Counted from the first letter of the stretch, positions 32,731-41,930 are shown. The stretch: DNA of 64,000 nt from AP-15 sp963755435 (GCA_963755435.1 CAVWJX010000011.1:124001-188000), one strand, 5' to 3'. Numbers and translations: made by a program. Notes: generated from the letters alone by a model not told the origin.

Positions 32731-32765
32731 CCTGTTATCCACCTGCAAATAACAGGTGGAACAGG
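32731..32765. promoter_or_regulatory. Stem-loop upstream of the NDH-2-like gene
   Basis: CCACCTG-CAAATAA-CAGGTGG forms a 7-bp perfect stem, extended by outer CCTGTT and AACAGG arms across a 2-nt bulge. It lies 55 nt before the flavoprotein start in the 260-nt gap after the thiolase. It may be an operator, attenuator or terminator. Confidence 0.45.
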
Positions 32766-32820
32766 CGGCACGAGCCGCTGCCGAGGGGCATTAACGCCAA
32801 GGCTCAGTGGGAGAGGTCGC

Positions 32821-34076
32821 GTGTCGCAATCCGGGTCGGGGTCCCGCGGACCGCAACGGATCGTTGTGCTCGGTGCCGGCTTTGCCGGGCTGTGGAGTGC
32901 GATCGGCGCGGCACGCAAACTGGACGAGCTGGGCATCGGCCCCGACCGGGTCGAGGTCACATTGGTCGACCGCAGCGCCTATCACTCGATCCGGGTGCGC
33001 AACTACGAGGCCGATCTGAAGGAACCAGGGTCCCGCTCGACGAGGTGCTGGGTCCGATCGGGGTCGAGCGCGTCGAAGCCGAGATCACCGGCATCGACTT
33101 TGCCCGCCGCGAGGTCGCTTGCGCCGTGCGGCCTCCCGTTGCGATACGACCGCCTGGTCTTCGCCCTTGGCAGCCGGCTGGCGCGCCCGCCAATTCCGGG
33201 CCTCGACGCGCACGCTTTCGATGTCGACACCTACGCGGCGGGCTGCCGGCTCAACGCCCATATCGCGGCGCTGCCGAGCCGCCCGCCCTCGCCCGGCCGC
33301 TATACCGCGCTGGTGATCGGCGGCGGCCTGACCGGGATTGAGGCGGCGGCCGAGCTGCCGGGCAAGCTGCGCGCCGCGATCGCCGATCTTTCGCCTGATC
33401 CCGCCGTCCCGGCCGCGCGTCATCATCGCCGACCGCCAGCCCTGGATCGGTTCCGACATGGGCGCGGAAGCCCGCTCCGTGATCGCCGCGGCGCTCGATG
33501 CACTCGGGGTCGAGACCCGGCCCGGCGTCACCCTTGCCGCGCTCGACCAGGACGGCGCCACCCTCTCGACCGGCGAGCACATCGCCGCCGCAGACCGTGG
33601 TGTGGTGCGCCGGCATGCAGGCCCACCCCTTGACCCGGCTGTTCCCGGTCGAGCGCGACCGGTTCGGCCGGGTTCCGGTCGACGAGTTCCTGAAGGTCCG
33701 GGGTATGCGCGCCGAGTTTGCCACCGGCGACGCCGCCTGGTTCGCGATCGACGGCAGCCATCCTTGCGTCATGTCGTGCCAGCACGGCCGGCCGATGGGC
33801 CGCTTCGCCGGGCACAATGTCGTCTGCGACCTCATGGGCCTGCCGATGCTGCCGCTGCGCATCGACTGGTACACGACGATCCTCGACCTCGGGCCCTGGG
33901 GTGCGGTCTACACCGAGGGCTGGGATCGCCGCGTCGCCACCACCGGTGCGGCCGCCAAACAGACCAAGGAAACCATCAACCGGGTGCGCATCTATCCGCC
34001 GCGATCCGGCGACCGGCGCGAGATCCTCGCCGCGGCGGCGCCGAGCGTCCAGGCCCCGCCCGCGTTCTCCCGCTAG
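32821..34076 (+). pseudogene. NDH-2-like FAD-dependent oxidoreductase broken by four frameshifts
   Basis: Starting at GTG 32821 (GAGAGG upstream), the product reads RIVVLGAGFAGLWSAIGAAR (FAD GxGxxG), then VEVTLVDRSAYHSIRVRNYE. Further pieces lie in other frames: EVLGPIGVERVEAEITGIDF; LRYDRLVFALGSRLARPPIP and YTALVIGGGLTGIEAAAELP (NAD site); RVIIADRQPWIGSDMGAEAR; TVVWCAGMQAHPLTRLFPVE to the C-terminus. Shifts fall near 33024 (-1), 33132 (+1), 33413 (+1) and 33591 (+1), and each +1 is cured by removing one C. The joined protein of ~418 aa looks like a type II NADH dehydrogenase relative. It is either a young pseudogene or a sequencing artefact. Confidence 0.75.
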
Positions 34077-34185
34077 TGCTCAGATGCACACACCAAACTC
34101 ACACGAGCCGTCATGGCCGGGTGGCCCCCTTTGTCCGGTTCCGCAAAACTGGTTGCGGTGCAGCCCAAATTTTTTCCTCATAGTC

Positions 34186-34272
34186 GTCATCACCGGGCTT
34201 GTCCCGGTGATCTACGCCTTGCTTCGCCCCCGACCCGCGCACATGGATCGCCGGAACAAGTCCGGCCATGAC
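34186..34272. repeat. Dispersed palindromic element (REP-like)
   Basis: ATCACCGGG-CTTGT-CCCGGTGAT (34189-34211) is a perfect 9-bp hairpin. The partner end at ~34244-34272 reads gatcgccggaacaagtccgg and ends ccatgac, mirroring gtcatca at the start. This two-hairpin design is common as a noncoding repeat in alphaproteobacterial genomes. Confidence 0.65.
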
Positions 34273-34381
34273 AGCCTGAGAGGGAGAAGGAATTTTAGGT
34301 ATTAGGTAAAATTGTATGCGAGCCCGAGCCGGGCAGCCGTGCCATGGTCCCGGCCATCCACCATGATCAGGAGTATTCGAC

Positions 34382-35612
34382 ATGCCCGCTGAAACGACCA
34401 AGCCGCATGGTCCGCTTCAGGGCGTCAAGGTCGTCGCCTGCTCGACCGCGCAAGCCGGCACCGTGCCCTACATGCTGATGGCCGATCTCGGCGCCGAGGT
34501 GATCAAGATCGAGGTGCCCGACGGCGGCGACAGCTCGCGCGGCTCGACCGTCTTGCCGGGGCTGCCGAGCACCTATTTCGAAACCAACAATCGCGGGGTC
34601 CGGAGCCTCACCCTGAACCTCAAAACCGCCGAGGGACGCGAGATCCTGCGCCGGCTGGTCGCCCGTGCCGACATCTTCGGCCAGAACTTCCGGCCGGGGG
34701 CCGCCGAGAAGAACGGCTTCGGCTACGACGAGCTGAAACAGGTCAACCCCAGGCTCGTCTATGTTTCGGTCTCGGGCTATGGGCCCAAGGGGCCGCACGC
34801 CGCACTGCCGGGCACCAATTCGATGGCCCAGGCGCTGGGCGGCATCGCCCAGGCCTATTCGACGCCGGGCCAGAAGTTGAAGCACCGGCATCGTCTCGGT
34901 CGCCGACGAGACCTGCGCGATCCTGGCCTTTGGCGGGGCGCTGGCGGCGCTAACCCATGCGCGCGCGACCGGCATCGGCCAAAAGGTCGATTGCTCGCTG
35001 CTCGGCGGCCAGATCCGGCTGATGGGCTGGACCCTGACGACGGCGATGTGGCGCAACCGCGACCCGGTCACCGGCCAGGCCCGGGTCACCGGTACCGCCG
35101 AACGCCCCGGTCTCAGCGCCAGCTTCAACGACCGCGACGGCAAGCCCCTAGTCTTCCAGCTGAACGGCGCGCGGAAATGGCGCGAGGCGATGGCGGCACT
35201 CGGCTTCTACCCGGCGCTCGAGGAGGCCGGCTTCGGCGATCTCGGCGTGATCATCGCATCCGACGAGAAGCGCGCCACCCTCTTGCGCATGCTCGACCAG
35301 CTCTTTGCCACCGGGCCGCGCGAGGATTGGGTGGAGCGGCTGCGCGCCGCCGACATCGTCGCGGCGCCGATCAATACTCTGCTCGAAGCCGCCTGCGATC
35401 CCGACGTGCTGGCCAATGGCTATGTCACCGAGGTGGATTACCCGGACTACGGCAAGACCTTGAAAGTGCACGGCTCGCCCTGGCATTTCTCGGCAACCCC
35501 GGCACAAATCGGTGTCGCCCCGAAGCTCGGCGCCGACAACCCCGAAATCCTCGCCCGCCTCGGCTACACCGCGGACCAGATCGCGGATTTTCGGCGAAGA
35601 AAAATCGTCTAG
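34382..35612 (+). pseudogene. Family III CoA-transferase (CaiB/BaiF) with one frameshift
   Basis: ATG 34382 follows AGGAGTATTCGAC. The first frame gives LQGVKVVACSTAQAGTVPYM, LMADLGAEVIKIEVPDGGDS, NNRGVRSLTLNLKTAEGREI and FGQNFRPGAAEKNGFGYDEL. These are the core family III features, with the catalytic Asp-type position in the middle domain. At ~34883 the frame breaks. The next frame continues GIVSVADETCAILAFGGALA to ADQIADFRRRKIV. Removing the C of aagCaccggc restores a single ~410-aa protein. Such enzymes move CoA between organic acids. The substrate is unknown. Confidence 0.8.
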
Positions 35613-35826
35613 CCGTACCCGATCGGCGGGAAGCCGACGCCCGCTCATGCGCATCAGCCCTCTAAGAACTGGCGGAAGGCATCCGCCCTGATTTGATACT
35701 TTACTGCGTTATTTCAGATGAATACGAAAACCGAATTTTCCCCTACCCATCTATTTGCCCATGTTCAGCGGGCGTCTTCACCCGGATGATAGCGGACACC
35801 CTCGGACGAACAACCCGATCATGCCC

Positions 35827-36036
35827 TCATCTGGGAGCGTGGGCCTGATCCGCCTGGAGCAGCGTTCGCAGCGAGCGAACAATACCAAGCGGGCGGCGGC
35901 CGACCGTCGACGTCTCAAGACTGCCTCCGCCGATCAGCTCATAGACCTTTGTCCGACCCAGACCGGTGGCCTCGCAGGCCTCGGCGATCGTGCACGTCAG
36001 GCGATCCGCAAATGTCACCGTGGCCGATCCTTGCAT
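35827..36036 (-). CDS. Excisionase/MerR-type helix-turn-helix protein
   Basis: The 69-aa protein from ATG 36036 (GAGGGAG upstream) reads LTCTIAEACEATGLGRTKVY, then ELIGGGSLETSTVGRRPLGI. This is the winged-HTH fold of excisionase-family (helix_turn_helix_17) proteins. These proteins often sit on integrative elements and direct excision, or act as small regulators. No integrase is beside it. A longer TTG-started frame to 36072 is possible. It marks the left side of the accessory island. Confidence 0.75.
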   Translation of the reverse strand: MQGSATVTFADRLTCTIAEACEATGLGRTKVYELIGGGSLETSTVGRRPLGIVRSLRTLLQADQAHAPR

Positions 36037-36341
36037 GACTCCCTCGAATTCGCGCGTAGCGGCAACCTTCAATTATTGCATCGTCATCTCTTTTCCTTCC
36101 GTCTACCTGTCGGCACGCGGGTGGCATAGTCCCCAGGGATCAAACTTCTCTTCGCGGTCGGCACTCGGGCCGCCGCATCACGGGGTCAGAGCGGCGGGCG
36201 GTCACATCACGACCACGACGTGTCGGCACCGCGTTTAGGGCCGCCGTCACCTTCCACAATGCACTCGCCTCACCCTCCGTCCCTGAGGGACACCGCTCCG
36301 CCGGACAGGCGGATCTCGTTCCGTGCCTCGCGCGCGCTCGA
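36037..36341. other. Intergenic stretch at the left edge of the mobile-element zone
   Basis: About 300 nt between the HTH gene and the IS110 fragment. I see no gene. The right part (ccctgagggacaccgctccg and onward) is probably the noncoding 3' end of the IS110 element. Confidence 0.5.
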
Positions 36342-36596
36342 TTACGCTGCAGTCGGAACCTCTTTGCCCCAGCGGAATTCCGTGCCGTCCAGCCACATCC
36401 GGTGCAGGATCACCGCGAGCTTGCGGGCGACTGCGACGATCGCACGCTTCACCCCGCGCCGCCGGGCGATGGCCATGCCCCAGGCCTTCAGACTGGACCA
36501 TTTCCTTGTGCAAACGAGCAGCGCCTGGGCTCCCTCGAACAGCGCCGTGCGCATCATCGCGTCGCCGCACTTTGACACGCACCGGTCGCCAGGGCC
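36342..36596 (-). pseudogene. IS110-family transposase, C-terminal fragment
   Basis: The minus-strand frame reads RCVSKCGDAMMRTALFEGAQ, WSSLKAWGMAIARRRGVKRA and RMWLDGTEFRWGKE. This is the C-terminal end of IS110/IS116/IS902 transposases (SKCGD, HRMWxDGTxFRW). Only ~80 of an expected ~340 residues remain. Its missing N-terminal part appears on the same strand at 38728-38957, so one IS110 gene was probably split here. Confidence 0.8.
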
Positions 36597-36871
36597 AACT
36601 CGCCGACTATCTCACCCGCATGGACTTCCTCGTGCTCGACGAGCTCGGCTATCTGCCGTTCGCCCAAACCGGCGGCCAGCTACTCTTTCATCTGATTAGC
36701 CGCCTTTACGAGCGCACCTCGGTGATCGTGACGACTAACCTCGCCTTCGGTGAATGGCCGAGCGTCTTTGGCGATGCCAGAATGACCGCAGCCCTGCTGG
36801 ACCGCCTCACCCATCACTGCGACATCATCGAAACCGGCAACAAGTCCTGGCGCTTCAAAAACCGCGCCTGA
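36588..36871 (+). pseudogene. IstB-like ATPase of an IS21 element, C-terminal fragment
   Basis: The + strand frame contains LADYLTRMDFLVLDELGYLP, where LVLDELGYLPF is the IstB Walker B region. GGQLLFHLISRLYERTSVIV, TTNLAFGEW and LDRLTHHCDIIETGNKSWRF follow. The N-terminal half with Walker A, and all of istA, are missing. IstB is the AAA+ helper of IS21 transposases. The fragment abuts the IS110 C-terminus directly, which shows a deletion junction. Confidence 0.85.
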
Positions 36872-37025
36872 CAGGCTGTACCACCCCGGCTTGCCCCGGT
36901 GGGCAAACAGGCCCCTCCCACGCGCGCCGCTCCGTCGCTCGTGAGGGCACTGCGCGACGCGCGCGGGGCCCTCCCGTTCGCTACCGGGACAAGCCTGAAC
37001 CGGCGCCGCCGAGGGGTCACGATTG

Positions 37026-38676
37026 GGCTCTGTCGCAATTTCGATGCAGATACGCTAGATTTGGTAGGCATTGCATTGGGGGATGCTTGCCATGGGGTAT
37101 CGAGGCTTTGGGTCGTTGTTGCCGGCCGGTTTGCTGATCGACGACGTCGAGATCGCCGTGGATCGCCTCGTCATCAGGGCCCGATGTCGCGCCGTCGTTG
37201 TCAGCTGTCCCGATTGCGGGCGGTCCTCCGAGCAGGTGCACAGCCGGTATGAGCGGCGGCTCTTGGATCTGCCCTCGTATGGTCGCGCCGTTCAGATGCG
37301 CATCGCGGTTCGCCGCTTCCGCTGCGCTGAACCAAGCTGCGGGCGCCGTATTTTTGCCGAGCCGCTCGGTGAGGCGGTCGCCGGCAGATTGGCTCGGCGC
37401 ACATCCCGGTTCGAGGCGATCGTCCATCATCTCGGCATCGCTTTGGGCGGTCGGCCAGCGGCCGCGCTGGCGCGGCGGCTGATGCTGCCAATCAGCAAGG
37501 ATACCCTGCTGCGCGCTGTGCGCCGGCATGCTGGCTTCGATCGCCGGCCGTTACGCGTGGTCGGCATTGATGATTGGGCGTGGAAGCGCGGGCAGCGTTA
37601 CGGCAGCATCATCTGCGACCTCGAGCGGCGGCGCATCGTCGACCTACTCCCCGATCGTGAGCCCGTCACCGTGGAGGAGTGGTTGTCGCGCCATCCCGAA
37701 GTCCGCGTCATCTCGCGTGACCGCGGCGGCGGATACGGTCGGGCTGCGACCAGGGCGGCGCCGCAAGCCGTGCAGGTTGCCGATCGCTGGCATCTGATGG
37801 AGAACGCCAGCGCCGCGTTTTTGGAAGCGGTGCGGCGATCGATGAACCCGATCCGGGTTGCGCTCGGCAGCACGGCCATCGATCCGGCTCTGCTGACCCA
37901 CGCCGAGCGCTTACAGCACGAAGGCTATCTGCGGCGGGAGAAGGCTTACGGCTTGATTCGTGCCCTGGCCAAGGGCGGCACGCCGATCAGGGAGATCGTA
38001 CGTCGGACCGGTCGTAGCCGCAAATTGGTGCGCGAGATCGTGCGCGGTGGCGGCGGTGACGTATTCCGCTGCCGATCGAACACCCTCGAGCCGCATCTCG
38101 CCCGGCTCGCCGCCGAATGGATCAGCGGTTGCCACAACGGTGCCGAACTGTGGCGGCGTCTGCGGGCCTCGGGCTTCACAGGGAGTTTGCGGGTCGTCGC
38201 CGAATGGACGACGCGGCGGCGCCGTGCCGAAAGCGCCGGATTCGAAAGGCTACGAAAGCCGCCGTCGGCCCGGGTGCTGAGCCGCTTGCTGCTGAGCGAG
38301 CGCGATCAACTGACGAAAGCCGACGCGATCACCGTCGCGCGCATCGAAAGAGGTGTGCCGGCATTGATGTCCGCCCGCGACCTGGTCGAGTGCTTCCATC
38401 GAATGGTGCGTGACCGCGATGCGGCTGCTCTGCCGGCCTGGATCGCCGATGTCGCAGACAGCGTCCTCGCGTCCTTTGGCAAAGGCATTCTCGCTGATCG
38501 AGGCGCTGTCGCCGCCGCGATGACCTTGCCCTGGTCCAACGGCCAGACCGAAGGCCAGATCACCAAGCTCAAGCTCGTCAAGCGCCAAATGTACGGACGC
38601 GCCAAGCTCGACTTGCTCCGCGCCCGTCTTACCGCTTCAGCGTGAATGCCATCTGCATCGAAAGTGAGGCAGAGCC
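37026..38676 (+). mobile_element. ISL3-family insertion sequence with both inverted repeats
   Basis: The left end (37026-37051) and the reverse complement of the right end (38651-38676) match at 23 of 26 positions and begin GGCTCTG and end TTTCGATGCAGAT. They enclose one transposase ORF. The element is ~1.65 kb. An 8-bp target duplication is not evident. It sits inside the tail of a truncated IS21 element. Confidence 0.85.
37092..38645 (+). CDS. ISL3-family transposase
   Basis: The ~517-aa protein has the ISL3 layout. An N-terminal zinc finger (SCPDCGRSSEQVHSRYERRL and RRFRCAEPSCGRRIFAE) precedes the catalytic domain VVGIDDWAWKRGQRYGSIIC, with VQVADRWHLMENASAAFLEA and a C-terminal WSNGQTEGQITKLKLVKRQM. 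The Asp-Asp-Glu residues are visible as DDW, ADRWH and TEGQ. A HTH-like stretch (PIREIVRRTGRSRKLVREIV) interrupts the core. The frame is intact, so the element may be active. GGGGGA precedes ATG 37092; ATG 37083 and TTG 37071 are in-frame alternatives. Confidence 0.9.
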   Translation: MGYRGFGSLLPAGLLIDDVEIAVDRLVIRARCRAVVVSCPDCGRSSEQVHSRYERRLLDLPSYGRAVQMRIAVRRFRCAEPSCGRRIFAEPLGEAVAGRLARRTSRFEAIVHHLGIALGGRPAAALARRLMLPISKDTLLRAVRRHAGFDRRPLRVVGIDDWAWKRGQRYGSIICDLERRRIVDLLPDREPVTVEEWLSRHPEVRVISRDRGGGYGRAATRAAPQAVQVADRWHLMENASAAFLEAVRRSMNPIRVALGSTAIDPALLTHAERLQHEGYLRREKAYGLIRALAKGGTPIREIVRRTGRSRKLVREIVRGGGGDVFRCRSNTLEPHLARLAAEWISGCHNGAELWRRLRASGFTGSLRVVAEWTTRRRRAESAGFERLRKPPSARVLSRLLLSERDQLTKADAITVARIERGVPALMSARDLVECFHRMVRDRDAAALPAWIADVADSVLASFGKGILADRGAVAAAMTLPWSNGQTEGQITKLKLVKRQMYGRAKLDLLRARLTASA

Positions 38677-38721
38677 AAAATTGGACGCCGATTGGGGGTC
38701 AAACTTCGGCGCCGATTGACA
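38677..38721 (+). repeat. Right terminal repeats of an IS21-type element
   Basis: The sequence ttggacgccgattgggggtc is followed by aaacttcggcgccgattgac and ends in TGACA. Repeated gcgccgatt/gacgccgatt and the CA end resemble the multiple terminal repeats of IS21 elements. It separates the ISL3 right end from the IS110 N-terminus, fitting an IS21 end displaced by ISL3 insertion. Confidence 0.5.
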
Positions 38722-38727
38722 GCTTCA

Positions 38728-38957
38728 ACGCAGATCACCGGCAAGCCTACCGCAGCCAGCTCGGCATAGAGCCACTGCGACATCGGTCCGGCCTCCAGGC
38801 CGACCCGCTTGCAGACATAGCCGCCCTTGGCGAGCAGCGAGGCAATCGATCCTGGCTCGGTCGGGACCTTCGCCTCCTTCAACAGCTTCCCCGTCTCGTC
38901 GACGACGCACACGCTCGTCTCGCGCACCGACACGTCCAGCCCGACGTAGTGATCCAT
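38728..38957 (-). pseudogene. IS110-family transposase, N-terminal fragment
   Basis: ATG 38957 begins MDHYVGLDVSVRETSVCVVD, the IS110 RuvC-like DEDD start (GLDVS). It continues KLLKEAKVPTEPGSIASLL and VGLEAGPMSQWLYAELAAVG. The frame meets foreign sequence after VICVEA at ~38728. The pairing with the C-terminal fragment at 36342-36596 (same strand) suggests a single interrupted gene that has also lost its middle part. Confidence 0.85.
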
Positions 38958-39136
38958 CCTCAGTCCCCAAGGTTGCACCGTTGCACCGCAAGCGGGGGTG
39001 CAACAACCGCAACGCTGACGGATATCGATCCGCTTGATTGCCTGGCACCGCCCTCCGGATGCCCGAATACCCCATCTCGATCGCCTCTGGCGCGGTCAAC
39101 GAAGCAGTTGATCGAAGCGAAAATCCGCGGGCAAGG

Positions 39137-39462
39137 GGCATCGGGTTTCGCAGCCTGACCGAAGCACTCGACACGACGACGGCTCAGGGGCGGCTGGATT
39201 TTCATATGTTTGGCGGACTGGCGGAATTCGAGCGCAGCTTGATCCGCGAGCGCACCCAGGCGGGTCTTGCTGCTGCTCGCCGCGCAGGCCGGACGGGAGG
39301 CCGTCCGCCAAACTTACCGACGACGACATCGAGGCCGCCAAGGCGATGCTGGCCAATCCCGACATCGGCGTCACCCAAATCGCGCAACGCCTCGGCGTCT
39401 CACCGGCGATGCTCTATCGGTACCTCCCGGCCGCGCGAACCGCGAATTCGCCGGGCGTTTGA
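39137..39462 (+). pseudogene. Serine recombinase (Tn3 resolvase family) remnant
   Basis: The frame reads GIGFRSLTEALDTTTAQGRL, DFHMFGGLAEFERSLIRERT, QAGLAAARRAGRTGGRP and then shifts by one base. KLTDDDIEAAKAMLANPDIG and VTQIAQRLGVSPAMLYRYLP then follow as the HTH tail, ending at TGA 39462. The catalytic Ser N-terminus is missing. It is a decayed resolvase of transposon or plasmid origin. A one-base deletion near 39309 explains the shift. Confidence 0.75.
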
Positions 39463-39798
39463 CAACGGCTGCTCTACCCCAAAGACCGGCCGCTGCAGGA
39501 GGGTTTCAGCTTGGCGGCGAGCGGCGGCAGTGCGTCGCAAGCGGTCATCAATGAAAGTCCGATCGAGGTCTCGGCCCTATTCCATGCCAATTCACAGATG
39601 AAGCGTCAGAGCGATCCGATCCTCGCTATGTTGCTGATTCCGGGCGGCGTGACGCTCGCCGCGTAGGCCCGCGCCTTTCTTACTGCCAGCGTCGCAAAAC
39701 GACCGAGGCCGGCCACTGGGGCATGTGTGGTTCGGCGAAGCCGCCCTGCAGCGCTGGCCCGTTTCCCTAGGAACTCAGAGTAGGCCGCCAGGGCCTCC
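39463..39798. other. Island spacer with an open but startless frame
   Basis: Directly after the resolvase remnant a + frame stays open to TAG 39666 and reads LYPKDRPLQEGFSLAASGGS, then a tail ending MLLIPGGVTLAA. It has no start and no recognised family, so it is probably another fragment. The rest up to 39798 holds nothing I can identify. Confidence 0.35.
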
Positions 39799-39872
39799 CG
39801 AGATTGCGTCGTCGCCTGGCGGCTCCTCGCGATGACGGTCCTGAATTGTGGTTGCGGGCGACGCGAAGCAAC
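39799..39872. repeat. Dispersed repeat with opposed cgcgatgacgg / gcgacgcgaagcaa ends
   Basis: The stretch reads gagattgcgtcgtcgcctgg then ctcctcgcgatgacgg and, further on, gcgggcgacgcgaagcaac. The arms (gattgcgtcgtcgcc and ggcgacgcgaagcaac) are imperfect inverted copies. This pattern is familiar as a noncoding repeat in alphaproteobacteria. Confidence 0.45.
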
Positions 39873-40085
39873 CTCCGAGACCAGCCTTCAGCCTATGCGC
39901 AGGGCATTTGTCGGCCGATCTGGCGTCTCGATCGACAAGGCTCTTGGAAAAGGGTCTAAAATTACTGCGGCGTCGAGGCTTCCTGATCTCTGAGGGACGG
40001 CAGTACATTGGCCGCGAACAGCTCCCCTTCCGGAAATCTCAAGACTTCCGGCGGCTGAGGGAGCAGCACCTTGCGAGGAAGATCG

Positions 40086-40664
40086 ATGGCCGTGACAAAG
40101 GCGATGCTGTTATCCCTGATGCTGTCGATCGCCGCGTACGGCAGCGGGCGGGCGGCCGGGCCCAGCGGAACTCCGCCTGCTTCGTCAACCAGCTTCACGC
40201 TCTGCAGCAGCACCTACGCGCTTTGTACGGACGCAGCATGCATGCCGATCCCCGGGCAAACCGGAAATTTTTGCTGCGGCTGTCAGGTTCACACCGGCTA
40301 TTCCGCGGCGACGCAGGCCTGCCAATCGGGTCACCCCAAACCCGGAGGCAAGATCAAGTCGCGCTACTTCCCGGTCGAAGCATACGAGATTTGTTCGAAC
40401 CCCCGGCCGTGGGCATGGTGCCTCGACGTGCCGTGCACGATCGACAAGAAGGACCCATCGAGGGCCACCTGCACGTGCACGTCCCCTCCCGCGGGCAGCC
40501 AGAGCAGCCCCTGGGTCGGCCAGGCAAACAATCCGGCGAGCTGCACGAACGGCATTATTTCGTCAGCGACGGTTGACGGCATCGAAACTATCGGCCGCTT
40601 TATAAACGACCAAAAATTATGGCCGCCCTATACGCCGAAAGTGCTCAACAGCCGCAATCCGTGA
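40086..40664 (+). CDS. Secreted cysteine-rich protein of unknown function
   Basis: ATG 40086 (GAGGAAG upstream) gives a 192-aa protein with a clear signal peptide (MAVTKAMLLSLMLSIAAYGS). The mature part has 13 Cys, including TLCSSTYALCTDAACMP, FCCGCQV, AWCLDVPCTIDKK and ATCTCTSPP, so it is likely a disulfide-stabilised exported protein. No domain is recognised. It lies in the accessory island with another small secreted gene downstream. It shares no operon with a known export system. Confidence 0.65.
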   Translation: MAVTKAMLLSLMLSIAAYGSGRAAGPSGTPPASSTSFTLCSSTYALCTDAACMPIPGQTGNFCCGCQVHTGYSAATQACQSGHPKPGGKIKSRYFPVEAYEICSNPRPWAWCLDVPCTIDKKDPSRATCTCTSPPAGSQSSPWVGQANNPASCTNGIISSATVDGIETIGRFINDQKLWPPYTPKVLNSRNP

Positions 40665-40763
40665 TCCGCCCCGCACCGGTCGATCAGCAGCCGCTCGCAG
40701 ACCGTCTGGAGTGCTGGATAGGGGGCTCGACGGCGGCCCCCTTTAGCTTATGGGAGGTAAATG

Positions 40764-41036
40764 ATGTGGCAGACAGCTCGACGGGCGGCCGTGACGGCAG
40801 CATTTCTCGTCGGAACGTTGTCGATCGCCTGCGCGCAGACCATCACGGCCATGAGTGCGGCCCGCGGCACCGCGGGTGCGGGTGCACAGACCAACACGAC
40901 CGCAGGTGGGGCCGGCGCAGGCCCAGCCAACACCACGCAAGGCTCCGGTAAAGGCGCCGCGAGGCGCGGCTCGCTGATGCCCTGCCGTTCTGGTCCGCCC
41001 TATACTTCCCGACCCTGCTCGCCGGTGAAGCGATAG
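40764..41036 (+). CDS. Small secreted Gly/Ala/Thr-rich protein
   Basis: GGGAGG lies 6-7 nt before ATG 40764 (ATG 40761 also possible). The ~90-aa product has a signal peptide (RRAAVTAAFLVGTLSIACAQ) and a low-complexity mature part (GTAGAGAQTNTTAGGAGAGP) with a basic C-terminus. No family is recognised. It follows the Cys-rich gene by 99 nt on the same strand and is upstream of a strong hairpin. Confidence 0.5.
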   Translation: MWQTARRAAVTAAFLVGTLSIACAQTITAMSAARGTAGAGAQTNTTAGGAGAGPANTTQGSGKGAARRGSLMPCRSGPPYTSRPCSPVKR

Positions 41037-41061
41037 GGATGCCGCAACCGGCTACAAAATT

Positions 41062-41087
41062 ATGCCGGCCGCGACTGCGGCCGGCAT
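41062..41087. terminator. Strong hairpin downstream of the small secreted gene
   Basis: ATGCCGGCCGC-GACT-GCGGCCGGCAT is a perfect 11-bp stem with a 4-nt loop, 25 nt after the stop. It lies between convergent genes. No long T-run follows, so it may be a bidirectional or processing hairpin. Confidence 0.55.
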
Positions 41088-41152
41088 CGACGCTTGTTGC
41101 CGAGGAGACGGCGGCTGCCGGCAGAGACGTCCGCCGCGCCCGCTGCGATCTG

Positions 41153-41785
41153 TTAGGTACGCCGCCGACGCAGCGCGGCTAAACTGAGCAGCGCGGTACC
41201 CAGCAAAGTGAGTGTGGCAGGTTCGGGCACGACGGGGACCGAGGTGAAGGAAAAGAAGAACGGGTCGATCGACAACGAGACCGGATTACCGCTGAGATCG
41301 GTAAGCTGGAAGCTGCCGGTGCCCGCGGTTCCAGTGAAGTCGCGCAGAAAGGTCGCGCTCGGGTAATTCGCAAGAATCCCGTTGTCAAAGTTGGAACCGC
41401 TGAAGACGCCGTACATCGTGTCGCCGACGCTGGTCAGGTCGTTGAAGTCGCCGACATACGGAAAGAACACCACCGTCGGAGTCGCGTTGCTCTCGGTGCC
41501 GAGCAGATTGTCGGTGGTGGTCGCGAAGTCGTTGCTCGTCGTTACAAGGTGCTGCGACAGCGCGTCCGAGGACGGGTTGTAACTGGTATAGAGCAGCCCG
41601 ATTTGGCCGTCCGCGCTGATCGTCAGCGCCGGGAGCGCCGACCGGACCGCGGAGGAGGTCGTAAGCTTGTTGCTCCAGGTTGCGCCACCGTCGGTCGAAC
41701 TCGACGACGTGTAGCTGAAGCACTCCGGCGTCCGGCCCATCCGCTGCGTCGCCATAGGCGACCACGACATGGTTTACGTTGTTGG
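41153..41785 (-). pseudogene. PEP-CTERM protein with sialidase-like repeats, 5' end lost to a transposon
   Basis: The C-terminus VPEPATLTLLGTALLSLAALRRRRT contains a PEP-CTERM sorting tag: VPEP, a hydrophobic helix and a basic tail. Upstream, STDGGATWSNKLTTSS and ALPALTISADGQIGLLYTSY resemble BNR/exo-sialidase repeats. At the 5' side another frame reads GSNNVNHVVVAYGDAADGPD; a one-base shift near 41727 joins them. The gene stops abruptly at a transposase fragment. PEP-CTERM proteins are sorted by exosortases to the surface; none is in the window. Confidence 0.75.
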
Positions 41786-41930
41786 ATCCTCGAGCCCGTA
41801 TCCAAGCTTGCCGCCGCTCGTGCGCTCTCTCCCGCGACCGCCGCCTCGAGCCTCGGCGCGGTGCTCGGCCTCGGCGCGGTCGATGAGGACGAACTCTACA
41901 CCGCGCTGGACTGCCTCCTGGGGCGGCCCG
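41786..41930 (+). pseudogene. Transposase fragment (IS1634-like)
   Basis: The frame reads ILEPVSKLAAARALSPATAA, then SSLGAVLGLGAVDEDELYTA and LDCLLGRP. This resembles the middle of IS1634/IS1549-type transposases. It begins at the break of the PEP-CTERM gene and is fused in frame to a different transposase at ~41930. Only about 48 residues survive. Confidence 0.55.

Noticed and set aside
37026..38676. Target-site duplication for ISL3
   Set aside because: Flanks do not share a clear 8-bp repeat (cacgattg versus aaaattgg).
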